DNA from: a bacterium
GTDB taxonomy: Bacteria > Desulfobacterota > Binatia > DP-6
NCBI GenBank assembly: GCA_026129405.1
Contig: JAHCID010000009.1
Coordinates: forward strand, 124,001-188,000
Reading direction: 5' to 3'
Length of the DNA: 64,000 nt
Shown: positions 34,695 through 44,615 of the stretch, one piece after another
Layout: each line of letters starts with the position of its first letter
How positions within the stretch are numbered: the first letter of the stretch is position 1
Made by a program: the position numbers and the translations under genes
Notes under the pieces: generated by a model
The model's database searches: none
Told to the model about the DNA's origin: nothing
What the model saw: only the letters and a program-made list of their open reading frames with translations

Positions 34695-36875
34695 TCAGCC
34701 CTCGGGGGCCGCGCCGGCGCGGCGCCCGAGGAGGAAGCCGCGGATGCGCCGCGAGAGGTGCGCGACTTTGCGCCCGGCCGCGCGCCGCTCCGCCTGCCGT
34801 TCGCTGGCGCGCTCGCGCGCCGCCATGAGCGCGGCGAGGTCGTCGACGATGCCGGGCCGCGCCGCGACGACGGCGCGGAACGCGTCCGTGCCGATCTCGT
34901 AGACGATCGCCTCGTCGACGGAGCGTACCGTGCTGCCGCGCGGCTCGCCCGTCAGCAGGGACATCTCACCGAAGACCGCACCGCGCGCGAGCGTGCCCAC
35001 CGGCAGGTCGACGCCGTCGGGCTGGCGGCGCAGGACCTCGAGGCTGCCGTCGGCGAGCACGAAGAGCGACGAGCCCGGCCGCCCCTGCACGATGATCCGC
35101 TCCACCGGCCCGAGGGCGATGGGACGCACGCGCGTCGCGAGCGCGTCCCGCTCCGCGTCGGTGAGCGGCGCGAAGATGGGCGAGGTGGCGAGCAGCGCGG
35201 CGATCTGGCGGTGCGACACCTGGAACTCGGGCGGCGCATCCGCGCCGACGTCGAGCGCCTCGCCGTAGCCGTCGCGGCGCTGGAGACGGCGCTGGCGCGC
35301 GGGCGCGGCGTCCATCAAGGCGAGGAGCAGGCTCACGTCGGCGGGCACGCATTCGGCGCCGGTGTAGTCCATGAGCCCGCGCCGCTTCGCCCACGCAGCC
35401 ACGGCGTTCATCGAGGCGCGATACTGGGTGCAGGCCGAGGCGTAGAGCCCGTCCTGGTCGCCGAGCGCCCCGCCGCCCTCGCCAGGCACGCTGCGCAGGC
35501 CGAGCGCGTCGAGCCGGCCCTGGCGGTGCCAGAGGAGGAAGTCGCGCACCTTGCCGTTCAGCAGGCGCAGCTCGGGAAAGGCGGTCTCGGTCTTGCGCAG
35601 GACGGCGCGCTCGGCGTCGCGGTAGACGCGGTGCCAGGTTTCCTGTGCGTTGTGCTCGTTCGGTCCCGCGAGCTCGATCGCGCGCTTCAGGTCCTCGTGG
35701 TGGGCGTGCAGGAAGGCGAGCGTGGTCGCCCGCTTCACCATGAGATTGCGCAGCGAGACGCCGCCGCGCGTATCCGCGGCCGCCGCCAGCGCGATCTTGC
35801 GGCGCGCCCACACCGCGCGCCAGGCCTGCGCGTCGACCGCCGCGCGCAGCGGCGCGAGCACCGGGCTCGTCTCCCACGCACGCCGCTCGGCGGGCGTCAG
35901 CAGATCGCCGACGTCGTCGCGCACGGCCTCGACGATGCCGAGCACGGTGAGGATCTCGAGGTATAGACCGACGCGCAGCAGCCAGCGCGGATCCGTCAGG
36001 TTGCGCCGGCCGTGCACGAGGTCGCCGACCAGCGCGCGCGTATGGAGGTCGGCCCGGTCCGAGGCGATGGCGAGGACGGGAAACCAGGGATGGTGCGCGA
36101 CCTCGAGCGTCGCGCGCTGCGCGGCACGTCGCTGCGCCTCCACGTCCGGCCCGACGACGCGCTCGAGCACGCGGCGATAGAGGGATCCGAGCCGGCGGGC
36201 GTCGCACACGTCGACGACGGCCTCGCAGGCCGCGAACGGCACGCCGGCGCGCGTCAGCCGGATCGTCACGCGCAGCTCCTGGAGGAAGCGATGGCCGAAG
36301 GTGAACGGATCGGCGCCGTCGGTCGCGGTGGCGCGGACGACGGGGTCGACGTCGTCCCACGCCCAGCCCGTGCCCGGCAGGAGCGCCTCGGCCGGCGGGA
36401 TCGCGACCACGAGCGTCGCGCCGGCGGCCTCCGCCAGCGGCAGCGGGCGCAGGGAGTGGCCGTCCGCGGCGAAGACGAGGGGATCGAGCGGACGATGCTC
36501 CCAGCCCGGCAGCGGCATCCCGCTCGTGCCGGGGCCGGTGAAGGCGAGCGTCAGGTCGATCCCGACGCCGTCCGGCGCCCGGGTCACCTGCTCGTCGAGA
36601 CGCCAGAGGACGTGGACGACGTTGTCGGCCCCGCCGTCGGACGTGAGGAGGCCGGCGTTGGCGCTCGAGCCCAGCCCGGGGTGCGTCGCCTCGTCGCGCG
36701 GCCGGCGGCCGGTCACGAACGGAACGACGTGGCAGGCCGGCGCCTGTGCCCCGCCGTCGGCCAGCTCGAGCGCGAGGCGCGCCACGACCTCCCGCTTCGC
36801 CTCCTCGGACAGGCCGCGGACCCGGGTGCCGAGGAGCCGGCGGAGCTGCTCGAGGAACTCGGTTTCTCTCAGCAT
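34695..36875 (-). CDS. Protein with C-terminal cyclic-nucleotide-binding domain and uncharacterised N-terminal region
   Basis: A 726-residue protein without signal peptide or membrane helices. The C-terminal part (about 570-690) is a cNMP-binding/CRP-type domain: ATSPIFAPLTDAERDAL, IIVQGRPGSSLFVLADGSLEVL, then GAVFGEMSLLTGEPRGSTVRS, where the phosphate-binding cassette Glu and Arg are in place. No helix-turn-helix follows; the end is Arg-rich and helical. The first 550 residues match no family I recognise. Segments like FGHRFLQELRVTIRLTRAG and an alpha-helical stretch around 330-480 are visible. A cyclic-nucleotide-controlled regulatory or scaffolding role is only a guess. Confidence 0.7.
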   Translation of the reverse strand: MLRETEFLEQLRRLLGTRVRGLSEEAKREVVARLALELADGGAQAPACHVVPFVTGRRPRDEATHPGLGSSANAGLLTSDGGADNVVHVLWRLDEQVTRAPDGVGIDLTLAFTGPGTSGMPLPGWEHRPLDPLVFAADGHSLRPLPLAEAAGATLVVAIPPAEALLPGTGWAWDDVDPVVRATATDGADPFTFGHRFLQELRVTIRLTRAGVPFAACEAVVDVCDARRLGSLYRRVLERVVGPDVEAQRRAAQRATLEVAHHPWFPVLAIASDRADLHTRALVGDLVHGRRNLTDPRWLLRVGLYLEILTVLGIVEAVRDDVGDLLTPAERRAWETSPVLAPLRAAVDAQAWRAVWARRKIALAAAADTRGGVSLRNLMVKRATTLAFLHAHHEDLKRAIELAGPNEHNAQETWHRVYRDAERAVLRKTETAFPELRLLNGKVRDFLLWHRQGRLDALGLRSVPGEGGGALGDQDGLYASACTQYRASMNAVAAWAKRRGLMDYTGAECVPADVSLLLALMDAAPARQRRLQRRDGYGEALDVGADAPPEFQVSHRQIAALLATSPIFAPLTDAERDALATRVRPIALGPVERIIVQGRPGSSLFVLADGSLEVLRRQPDGVDLPVGTLARGAVFGEMSLLTGEPRGSTVRSVDEAIVYEIGTDAFRAVVAARPGIVDDLAALMAARERASERQAERRAAGRKVAHLSRRIRGFLLGRRAGAAPEG

Positions 36876-37015
36876 GGCGCTCGGCGTCGCCGGCGAGGTC
36901 TACGCCCGTCACGATCCCCACTTCAAATCGCCGGCGGCGACGCCCCGACGTTGCCCACCGGCGCACCCCGAACGGCGCCGTCCCGACCCCCGCCCGAGCC
37001 CGGAGTGAATTTTGA

Positions 37016-37045
37016 TTGACCCCAGGCAAGACGCGTCCCTATGGT
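37016..37045 (+). promoter_or_regulatory. Candidate promoter for the large secreted propeller protein
   Basis: TTGACC at 37016-37021, an 18-bp spacer and TATGGT at 37040-37045 resemble a sigma70-type promoter 40 bp before the ATG. The remainder of 36876-37084 is GC-rich and shows nothing else I can name. Confidence 0.45.
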
Positions 37046-37084
37046 GCTGCCCGCGTCGCCGCAGCTCGGCGCGGCCGGTCGCTG

Positions 37085-40000
37085 ATGCCACGCTCGCCTC
37101 GCCTCGTGCTCCTCGTCGTGCTGCTCGCCGCGGCCCACGGGGCACACGCCGCCTGCAATCTCATCCCGAGCGCGAGCAAGACGTTCCGCGGCACGCTCGG
37201 CGACCTCAACCGTCCGTTCGCCGCGCCGGGCGACTTCGTCGAGATCGGCGTCAGCCCGGCCCGCTGCGGCGGCGCGTCCCCCGGCTTCGACGCCGACCCG
37301 TCCGCGCACATCGTCACCGTCGTGTTCGAGCCGCCCGCGGGCGGCGCACGCCACGTCGCCTTCGTGACCACGCTCGACTGCGCCGCCCCCGGCATCCAGG
37401 CGAAGCGGACGGCGTGCGAGGCCACGGTCGGGGCGGGTCGCGTCGCGTGCGTGCAGGCCGGCGGTCTGGCGCCACGGACGAACCTCGCCGTCGTCGAGCG
37501 CAACGGCGAGCGCCGCCTGAGCTTCCGCTTCCCCGACACCGACGCGCTCTTCGCCCCCGCCTTCGACGACCGCACCGCCACCGGCCCGGCGACGATCGCC
37601 GTCACGCCGACGTCGAGCCCGCTACCGTGCGAGCTCGCCACCACCACCTGCGCGAATCGGCCCGGGCTCCTCGCCTGCATCGACGCCTTCTTCGCCGTCG
37701 ACGGCTCGTGCGGGTCGACGCCCGCCGCCGTCTTCCCCGGCTTCACGGCGTTGCCGCGGCCGAACGACTTCCAGGCGACGTGCTTCGTCGACGCCCCGCC
37801 CTGCACCGCGCTCGCCACCGAGGCGCAGCTCGCCGTCGACGCCGCGGGCAACCTCCTGCTGCCCGTCCACTGGTCCGGCGTCCTCATCCGCCAGAACGAC
37901 GTGCCGGTCCCGCGCCTCGTCCGCGCCACGATCAAGTCGCCGCTGCCCTTCCCGGTCCCGGACGCCGCCTTCCTCGCCTCGTACACGCCCGAGGGCGCGC
38001 GTCTGCCGCCCATCTTCGAGCCGCAGTCCGATCCGTCGATCGCCGACCCCGACGTCGTGACCCTCTTCGGATCGGCCGACGCGTCGTACACCATCCTGCG
38101 CTTCGCCCGGCGCGCCGGACGCTGCGCCGGCGGCCCCAGCGCCGGCGCCGCGTGCAGCATCGATCGCGACTGCCCCGGCGGCACCTGCCCCACCACCTGC
38201 GTCGGCGGTGCGACCCCGGACGCACCCTGCGCGGTCGACGCCGAATGCGCGGGCGGCCGCTGCGGAGCCCTGTTCGAGGACTTCCGTCCGGCCGCCGCGT
38301 ACGGCGGCCCGCTGCCCATCCGCCGCCAGGCGTCGGGCTCGTGCCTGCTGCCGCCGCACGCCGGCTGTGCCGGACCGGGAGACTGCCCGACGCCGGGCGA
38401 CCGCTGCATCGGGGCCGGCATCTGCCAGCTGGCGCCGCACGGCCCGTGCGCCGCCGGGCCGGACTGCCCGGGGCCGGGCAACCCCTGCGTCAGCTACGCC
38501 CTCGAGGCGACCACGGCGATCCCGCTCGAGAGCCTGAGCGCCGGCAGCGCGGCGGTGTTCGCCTTCACGATCGAAGAGTCGACGCGGCTGAGCGACGAGT
38601 CCGGCGACGGCGACAGCGTCGACTCGGTGGTGACGCTGCGCGACCGCACCACCGGTCGCACCCAGGCGATGGGCGCGCCCGCCGGCTGCACCGGCGTCGC
38701 CGCCGACGCCGAGGGCCGTGCGGTCGTGCGCATCAGCGATCCGCCGTTCACCTATCCCGCCGTCGAGACCGAGGGCGATCTGGTGGCGTTCCTCGAGTCG
38801 GAGGCGGCCGGCGGCTACTGCGACCAGAGCGGCGACGACGACCGCCGCGATGCCATCCTGCGCGTCTTCGCGCTCGGCGGCGGCGAGCGCACGGCGACGC
38901 TGGTGCCGCCGCACGTCGCCGACGCCGGGCTGCGTGTGAACGGCCGCGCACTCGCGATCTCGAACGGGCGCGTGTTCTACCGTCGCCCGGAGCGCGGCCC
39001 CGCCCCCAACGTCACCACGCGCGCGAGCGTCGGTCCGGGCGGCGTCGAGGCGAACCAGGACGTCTTCCCCTACGACACCGGGCCGTACCTCGACCTGTCC
39101 ACGGACGGACGCTTCGTGCTGTTCCAGAGCGCCGCCTCGAACCTCGTCCCGGACGACACCAACGGCATCGCCGACGCCTTCGTGCACGACCGCGTGACGG
39201 GCGTCACCGAGCGGGTGAGCCTGACGGCCGCCGGCACGCAGCTGCTCTTCTCGAGCGTGCTGGGAGCGGCCATCTCCGGCGACGGCCGCTACGTGGCCTT
39301 CGGCACCATGGACTTCTCGGTCGTCCCCGGCGACGGCAACGGCGACGGCGACGTCTTCGTGCGCGATCGCCTGCTCGGCACCACCGAGCGCGTCAGCCTG
39401 AGCTCCGCCGGCACCGAAGGCACCGGCGGCGACCCGTTCCTCGTCAGCTGCGACGTGATCGACATCTCCGACGACGGCCGCTTCGTGCTCTTCTACGCGG
39501 ACTATCCCGATCTCGTCCCGAACGACACCAACGACGCCTACGACCTGTTCGTGCGCGACCGGCTCGCCGGCACCACCGAGCGCGTGAACGTGCGCGACGA
39601 CGGCAGCGAGACCGAGGGCACGTTCTTCGGCGCGATGTCGGCCGACGGCCGCTACGTGGTCTTCGCCTCCGACGATGCGGCCATCGTCCCCGGCGACAGC
39701 GGCTGGTGGCGGGACGTCTTCGTGCGCGACCGCGTCGCGCAGCGCACGGAGCGCGTCAGCGTCACCACCCGCGGTGAGGAGGGCTTCGGGTTCTCCGGGT
39801 TCCTAGGCTCGCTCGCAATCTCGGCCGACGGGCGCATCGTCGTCTTCGGCAGCGAGGCCGCGCTCGTACCGAGCGACTCGAACTTTGCGATCGACCTCTA
39901 CGCCCGCGACCGGGCGAGGGGCGTCACCGAGCTCGTCAGCGCCGCGACCGGCCGTCGCCTGCTGCCCTCGGGCGTGCCGGCGTACGGCGGCTTCGGCGCG

Positions 40001-42076
40001 ACGGCGTCGATCTCGGGCGACGGACGCTTCGTCGGCTTCGACGCCCCCGACGCCGCGGCCGCGGTCCCCGGCGACGCCAACGGCTTCCAGGACGCGTTCG
40101 TCTACGACCGCCTCACCGGCACCACCGAGCGCGTCAGCGCCGCCCCGGGCGGCGTCTCCGGCACCGGCGGCCACGCGTTCGCGCCGCGCCTCTCGTACGA
40201 CGGCGGCACGGTGGCCTTCCGCAGCGGCGCCGGCGACCTCGTCGCCGGCGATACGCTGGGGCACGTCGACGCCTTCGTGCGCAGCACCACGTCCGACCTC
40301 GGGCTCGAGCTCTTCGCCGACGGCGCGCTCGACGACACGGTCCTCGCGGTCTTCGACGCCGCGGCGCAGACGTCGACGACGCTCTGCCCCGCCGACCAGG
40401 TGGCCGTCGCCGACGGCCGAGCCGCGTTCCTCCGCCCCGAATCGGCCGCCGGCACCCCCGATTGCCCCGGCGGCTCGCTGAACCCGGCCGCCGACGCCGA
40501 CACCGACGACGCGGTGGTGCAGCTCTGGCCGGGCGCCGGGCCGGTCGTGAACCTCGGCCTCGCGGCCACGCGGGTCGCGCTCTCGGCGTCGCACCTGGCC
40601 GCGCTCGCCGACGAAGCCGGCCAGGGCGGTACGGTGCTGAACGGCGACGGCGACGCGAACGACACGGTCGTCCACGTCCGTGCACTCGGCGCGGGCGCCT
40701 GGACCAACGTCGGCGAGGCGGCCGACGACCTCGCCGTCTGCGGCACGCTCGTCCCGTTCATCACCCCCGAGTGGGCGCAGGGCGCCGACCGCAACGGCGA
40801 CGGCGACCAGGAGGACCGCATCCTCCAGATCTGGGACACCGCCGGAGCGGGTACCCTCCTCGACACGCAGCTCGGTGCTGCGGAGTTCGTGTGCGGTGAG
40901 ACGCTGCTCGCGTTCCGCTCGCCCGAATCCGCCGGCGGCACCGACCGCAACGGCGACGGCGACACCGCCGACGACGTCCTCGTCGTGTGGGACATGCAGG
41001 CGGGCACGCTGCACGAGACCGGTCAGGCCGTGGTGCCGTGCACGCTCGCCGAGTGCGACCCGCGCCAGCCCTATCGCGTGCTGCCGCGCTCCGTGAAGTT
41101 CCTCACGCTCGAGGCCGACCAGGGGCCGAGCGACCTCAACGGCGACGGCGACACGCTCGACCTGGTGATCCAGGTCTTCGACCTCGACAGCGGGCGCACC
41201 ACGGTCATCGGCACGGTGCACGACGGCGTCGATCCGTTCGCCGGCGGCGCCACCGGCGGCACGAGCAGCGCGACCGTCTACGTGTCGTCCGGCCGCTGCG
41301 CCGAGCCCGTCGCCGGCGTCTGCTCCGACGACGCCGACTGCCCGCCGACGACGTTCTGCCACGCCGGCAGCGCCTGCATGCGCGAGACGGGCGTCTGCGC
41401 CAGCGACGCCGACTGCCCACCGGACAGCCACTGCCTGCAGAGCGGCATCGTCCCCGCGAGCCCGGACAGCGACGGCGACGGCGTCCCCGACCACCTCGAC
41501 AACTGTCCCGACACCGGCCCGGCCGATCAGACCGACTCCGACGGCGACGGCGTCGGCGATCTCTGCGACGTCAGGTTCTGCGGCAACGGCACGCGCGAGA
41601 GCGCCGAGGCCTGCGACGGTGCCGACGACGCGGCGTGCCCGGGCGCCTGCACGCCCGACTGCACCTGCTGCCCGGCGGCGGGCGACCCCAAGGCGGTGGT
41701 GAAGGTCTCGACGGCGAAAGAGGCCGGCCTCCTGAGCCTCAAGGTGTCGCTCCCGCTCGACGCCTACACCGACGCGCCGGTCGGCGTCCGCTTCCTCGAC
41801 GCCGACACCGATCCGATCGCCGTCGCCGCCGTCGGCGCCCTGCCGCCCAAGGGTCGCAAGGGCACGCAATGGTCCTACAAGGTGAAGACGCCCGGGCTCC
41901 AGCAGGTGACGCTCGTCGCCGGCGGCAAGAAGACCCCCGGCCGCTTCAAGCTGGTCGCCAAGGCCAAGCGCTGGTTCACCGCCGCGGCGGCGGACCAGCC
42001 GGCGGCCGCGTCGGAGGTGCGGATCACGATCGGTGATCGCTGCTTCCGGCAGGTGGTGACGAAGAAGCCGAGGTGA
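37085..42076 (+). CDS. Giant secreted beta-propeller protein with Ca-binding type repeats
   Basis: A 1,663-residue exported protein with a clear signal peptide (LVLLVVLLAAAHGAHA). Residues about 640-1075 hold seven copies of a propeller repeat of the form S-x-DGR-[FY]-V-x-F ... DxFVRDRxTGTTERVS. On both sides (about 500-600 and 1075-1370) there is a second repeat type, E-x-GG-x-D-x-NGDGD-x2-D-x-V, about eight copies, which looks Ca-binding. Two Cys-rich patches (about 345-480 and 1400-1450) and a thrombospondin-3-like DSDGDGVPD repeat (about 1460-1497) follow. No catalytic motif is seen. A cell-surface or extracellular role is likely; the ATG at 37085 directly precedes the signal peptide. Confidence 0.75.
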   Translation: MPRSPRLVLLVVLLAAAHGAHAACNLIPSASKTFRGTLGDLNRPFAAPGDFVEIGVSPARCGGASPGFDADPSAHIVTVVFEPPAGGARHVAFVTTLDCAAPGIQAKRTACEATVGAGRVACVQAGGLAPRTNLAVVERNGERRLSFRFPDTDALFAPAFDDRTATGPATIAVTPTSSPLPCELATTTCANRPGLLACIDAFFAVDGSCGSTPAAVFPGFTALPRPNDFQATCFVDAPPCTALATEAQLAVDAAGNLLLPVHWSGVLIRQNDVPVPRLVRATIKSPLPFPVPDAAFLASYTPEGARLPPIFEPQSDPSIADPDVVTLFGSADASYTILRFARRAGRCAGGPSAGAACSIDRDCPGGTCPTTCVGGATPDAPCAVDAECAGGRCGALFEDFRPAAAYGGPLPIRRQASGSCLLPPHAGCAGPGDCPTPGDRCIGAGICQLAPHGPCAAGPDCPGPGNPCVSYALEATTAIPLESLSAGSAAVFAFTIEESTRLSDESGDGDSVDSVVTLRDRTTGRTQAMGAPAGCTGVAADAEGRAVVRISDPPFTYPAVETEGDLVAFLESEAAGGYCDQSGDDDRRDAILRVFALGGGERTATLVPPHVADAGLRVNGRALAISNGRVFYRRPERGPAPNVTTRASVGPGGVEANQDVFPYDTGPYLDLSTDGRFVLFQSAASNLVPDDTNGIADAFVHDRVTGVTERVSLTAAGTQLLFSSVLGAAISGDGRYVAFGTMDFSVVPGDGNGDGDVFVRDRLLGTTERVSLSSAGTEGTGGDPFLVSCDVIDISDDGRFVLFYADYPDLVPNDTNDAYDLFVRDRLAGTTERVNVRDDGSETEGTFFGAMSADGRYVVFASDDAAIVPGDSGWWRDVFVRDRVAQRTERVSVTTRGEEGFGFSGFLGSLAISADGRIVVFGSEAALVPSDSNFAIDLYARDRARGVTELVSAATGRRLLPSGVPAYGGFGATASISGDGRFVGFDAPDAAAAVPGDANGFQDAFVYDRLTGTTERVSAAPGGVSGTGGHAFAPRLSYDGGTVAFRSGAGDLVAGDTLGHVDAFVRSTTSDLGLELFADGALDDTVLAVFDAAAQTSTTLCPADQVAVADGRAAFLRPESAAGTPDCPGGSLNPAADADTDDAVVQLWPGAGPVVNLGLAATRVALSASHLAALADEAGQGGTVLNGDGDANDTVVHVRALGAGAWTNVGEAADDLAVCGTLVPFITPEWAQGADRNGDGDQEDRILQIWDTAGAGTLLDTQLGAAEFVCGETLLAFRSPESAGGTDRNGDGDTADDVLVVWDMQAGTLHETGQAVVPCTLAECDPRQPYRVLPRSVKFLTLEADQGPSDLNGDGDTLDLVIQVFDLDSGRTTVIGTVHDGVDPFAGGATGGTSSATVYVSSGRCAEPVAGVCSDDADCPPTTFCHAGSACMRETGVCASDADCPPDSHCLQSGIVPASPDSDGDGVPDHLDNCPDTGPADQTDSDGDGVGDLCDVRFCGNGTRESAEACDGADDAACPGACTPDCTCCPAAGDPKAVVKVSTAKEAGLLSLKVSLPLDAYTDAPVGVRFLDADTDPIAVAAVGALPPKGRKGTQWSYKVKTPGLQQVTLVAGGKKTPGRFKLVAKAKRWFTAAAADQPAAASEVRITIGDRCFRQVVTKKPR

Positions 42077-42188
42077 CGGCGGCGCGGAGGGCACGGCGGA
42101 TGCCCCGGCTGACTGTCCGGCTCCCGCGGGGCGGGCGACGAGCTGGATCGTCTAGGCACGAACGCGAGGCATGATAGCTTCGCGCCCC

Positions 42189-42857
42189 ATGCACCGTCTC
42201 GTCCCCGCCCTGCTGCTCCTCGCCTTCGCCGTCCCGGCCGTCGCGCTCGCGAAGCCGCAATGCAAGGTGAAGCGGGAGACCTGCCCCGAGGCGAAGGAGC
42301 GCTGCATCGCCACCAGCACGCGTGTCCTCGAGTGCAGGCCGGGGAAAGAGAAGCGCTGCCGCAGGATCGCGGGCCGCGCCTGCACGCGGCAGATCAAGAA
42401 GTGCTGCCGCAAGAACCCGCTCGAGACCTGCTGCGGGGCGGGCACGTTCGGCGGCACGCCGACGACGACGATCGGCGGCGGCGTCACCACCACGACCACC
42501 ACGAGCGGCAGCACGACGACGACCATCGCCGACGGCGCGCCGTGCAGCAGCAGCCTCGATTGCGCGGGCTTCGCCTGCTGCAACCTGGCGAAGGGGCAGT
42601 GCTGCACGCTCGGCAGCGGCAGCGCGGCGTGCTCGGGCGCCACCGTGCCGCCGGTCCTCGCCGGCAGCGCCGGCTGCACCAGCAACGACGGCATCGACTT
42701 CCCGCCCACGCCGGCGCAGTGCGGTCCGACCCGGCCGGCGCAGTGCCCGCCCGAGGCCGTCTCGCCCGTCGGCTACCAGTGCCACATCTGCGGCGACGGC
42801 AAGATCATGCAGACGCTCTACGACACGGTGACGGGGCAGCGGACCTCGTATCCGTGA
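42189..42857 (+). CDS. Secreted Cys-rich protein with Thr-rich linker, unknown function
   Basis: A 222-residue exported protein. The signal peptide is HRLVPALLLLAFAVPAVALA. The mature part begins with a basic Cys-rich module (KPQCKVKRETCPEAKERC), then a Thr/Ser/Gly linker at about 92-120 and a second Cys-rich module ending with YQCHICGDGKI. More than 20 Cys residues suggest several disulfides. The ATG at 42189 is preferred over 42171 because it starts right at the signal peptide. Not a family I recognise. It may relate to the preceding large secreted protein, which shares Cys-rich patches. Confidence 0.65.
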   Translation: MHRLVPALLLLAFAVPAVALAKPQCKVKRETCPEAKERCIATSTRVLECRPGKEKRCRRIAGRACTRQIKKCCRKNPLETCCGAGTFGGTPTTTIGGGVTTTTTTSGSTTTTIADGAPCSSSLDCAGFACCNLAKGQCCTLGSGSAACSGATVPPVLAGSAGCTSNDGIDFPPTPAQCGPTRPAQCPPEAVSPVGYQCHICGDGKIMQTLYDTVTGQRTSYP

Positions 42858-42900
42858 TCGACGCCGGCCGCCGGCCGGCGTCTCCTCGGCTCGGCCCCGC

Positions 42901-44502
42901 TCAGGCCGGCTTCGTCCCCGGCACCCCCGCCTCGACGACCCACGACGCGGCGGTCTGCGCGGCCGCGTTCGGATCGAGGATCGACTCGACGGTGCGGTAG
43001 TCCGAGCGCCACAGGCCCGGCGTCACGGTGCAGCGGACGTACCCGTGCTTGCGGCCGTCGAAGTAGTAGATGTGGGGGTTCTTGCTGTTCGGGCCGAGGT
43101 TCGCCTCGATGAGATCGACGAACACCGCGGGGAAGTCGGAGGTGATCGAGGAGGTGACGAACTCCGCTGCCACCGCCGGCGACGCGGGGTCGAGGAAGTC
43201 CTGCTTCAGATCGGCCGCCCAGGCGGAGTGGATGTCGCCGGTGAGGACGATCGGGTTCGCGGCCTTGCCCCGCGCCAGGAAGTCGAGGAGGCGCTGGCGC
43301 TGGGCCTGGTAGCCGTCCCAGGCGTCCATGTTGAAGACCGGCACCGACGACCCGAAGGCGTCGGCGAGATCGCCGCGCATCATCATCACCTGCTGCGCGA
43401 GGACGTTCCACGTGGCGCGCGACCGCTCGAGGCCGCGCAGGAGGAACTTCTCCTGACGGGCCCCGAGGAAGGTGCCGTCCGGCGAGGAGTCGCCCGGGCA
43501 GGTCGGCGCGATGTCGAGCGACGGCGCGTCGCAGGGCTGATCGGTGCGGTACTGGCGGCCGTCGAGCATGAAGATGCGCGCCAGCGGACCGAAGTCGAGC
43601 TGGCGGTACAGCGTCATGCCGTTCTTCTTCGGGCGCGCCGACGGCCGCAGCGGCATGTGCTCCCAGTAGGCGCGGTACGCCGCCGCGCGCCGCGCGGCCC
43701 ACGCCTTCGCCTCGATCCCCGTCTCGGAGAACGGGCCGGCGTAGTTGTTCTGCACCTCGTGGTCGTCCCACGTGACCAGGAAGGGAAAGCGCGCGTGCGC
43801 CTCCTGGAGCTGGGGATCGAGCTTGTAGAGCGCGTGGCGCTGCCGATAGTCGGCCAGGGTCTGCGTCTCGCCGCCGACGTGCTGGCGCACCGCGGTCGCA
43901 TTCGCGCCGTACTCGTAGATGTAGTCGCCGACGTGGACGACCAGGTCGAGGTCCTGCTCGGCGATGTCGCGATACGCGGCGAAGTAGCCGTTCTGGTAGT
44001 CCTGGCAGGACACGAGCGCGAAGCGCAGCTGCCCCGGGGCGGCGTTGCGCGCCGGCATGGTGCGGGTGCGGCCCACGCGGCTCGTCTCGCCCTCGGCGAT
44101 GAAGCGGTAGAAATACCACGTGTCGGGCCGCAGGCCGGCCGGGATGGCGTGTACCGCGTAGCCGCCGGCCGCGGTCGCGAGCACCTTCCCCTTGCGCACG
44201 ACGCGCGTGAAGCTCTCGTCGAGCGCGACCTCCCAGCGCACCGGGACGCGGGCGGCGGTCATGCCGCCGTTCTCGGCGAGCGGGTCGCGCCCGAGCCGCG
44301 TCCACAGGACGACGGAGCGCATCGCCGGGTCGCCGGACGCGACCCCGAGCGCGAACAACGAGCCGGTGCCGGCGAAGGCGCGCGGGCCGGGCAGCCAGCC
44401 GAGGCCCGCGAGCGCCGAGGCGGCGGCGGAGGCGCGCAGGAAGCCGCGACGCGAGACGGGACGCGTGAGGGCGAGGCGGGAGACGGCATCGAGGGTCGAC
44501 AT
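42901..44502 (-). CDS. phoD: Tat-exported alkaline phosphatase D-type metallophosphoesterase
   Basis: A 533-residue periplasmic or secreted phosphatase/phosphodiesterase. The twin-arginine signal SRRGFLRASAAASALAGL is at about residues 17-34. The PhoD N-terminal domain begins with FALGVASGDP and the catalytic part has ALVSCQDYQNG, VVHVGDYIYEY, VTWDDHEVQNNY and VLTGDIHSAW, which hold the metal-binding Asp, Asn and His residues. Expected to release phosphate from nucleic acids or phosphodiesters under phosphate limitation; no Pho box was identified. It lies 113 bp downstream of the btuB-like gene and could share its transcript. Confidence 0.92.
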   Translation of the reverse strand: MSTLDAVSRLALTRPVSRRGFLRASAAASALAGLGWLPGPRAFAGTGSLFALGVASGDPAMRSVVLWTRLGRDPLAENGGMTAARVPVRWEVALDESFTRVVRKGKVLATAAGGYAVHAIPAGLRPDTWYFYRFIAEGETSRVGRTRTMPARNAAPGQLRFALVSCQDYQNGYFAAYRDIAEQDLDLVVHVGDYIYEYGANATAVRQHVGGETQTLADYRQRHALYKLDPQLQEAHARFPFLVTWDDHEVQNNYAGPFSETGIEAKAWAARRAAAYRAYWEHMPLRPSARPKKNGMTLYRQLDFGPLARIFMLDGRQYRTDQPCDAPSLDIAPTCPGDSSPDGTFLGARQEKFLLRGLERSRATWNVLAQQVMMMRGDLADAFGSSVPVFNMDAWDGYQAQRQRLLDFLARGKAANPIVLTGDIHSAWAADLKQDFLDPASPAVAAEFVTSSITSDFPAVFVDLIEANLGPNSKNPHIYYFDGRKHGYVRCTVTPGLWRSDYRTVESILDPNAAAQTAASWVVEAGVPGTKPA

Positions 44503-44615
44503 CGCGAGCGGGGATACCCGAGCGCGCCGCGCCGTCGCAATGGCTGCGTTGTCGCCCCGCCGACGGCTCACGAGCTTTTCACACGACATGGCCCCCGCGC
44601 CGGGGCGTCCCGACG

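Noticed and set aside
42470-42540. Thr-codon run as a simple-sequence or CRISPR-like repeat
   Set aside because: It is an in-frame Thr/Ser/Gly linker of a secreted protein without regularly spaced repeats.
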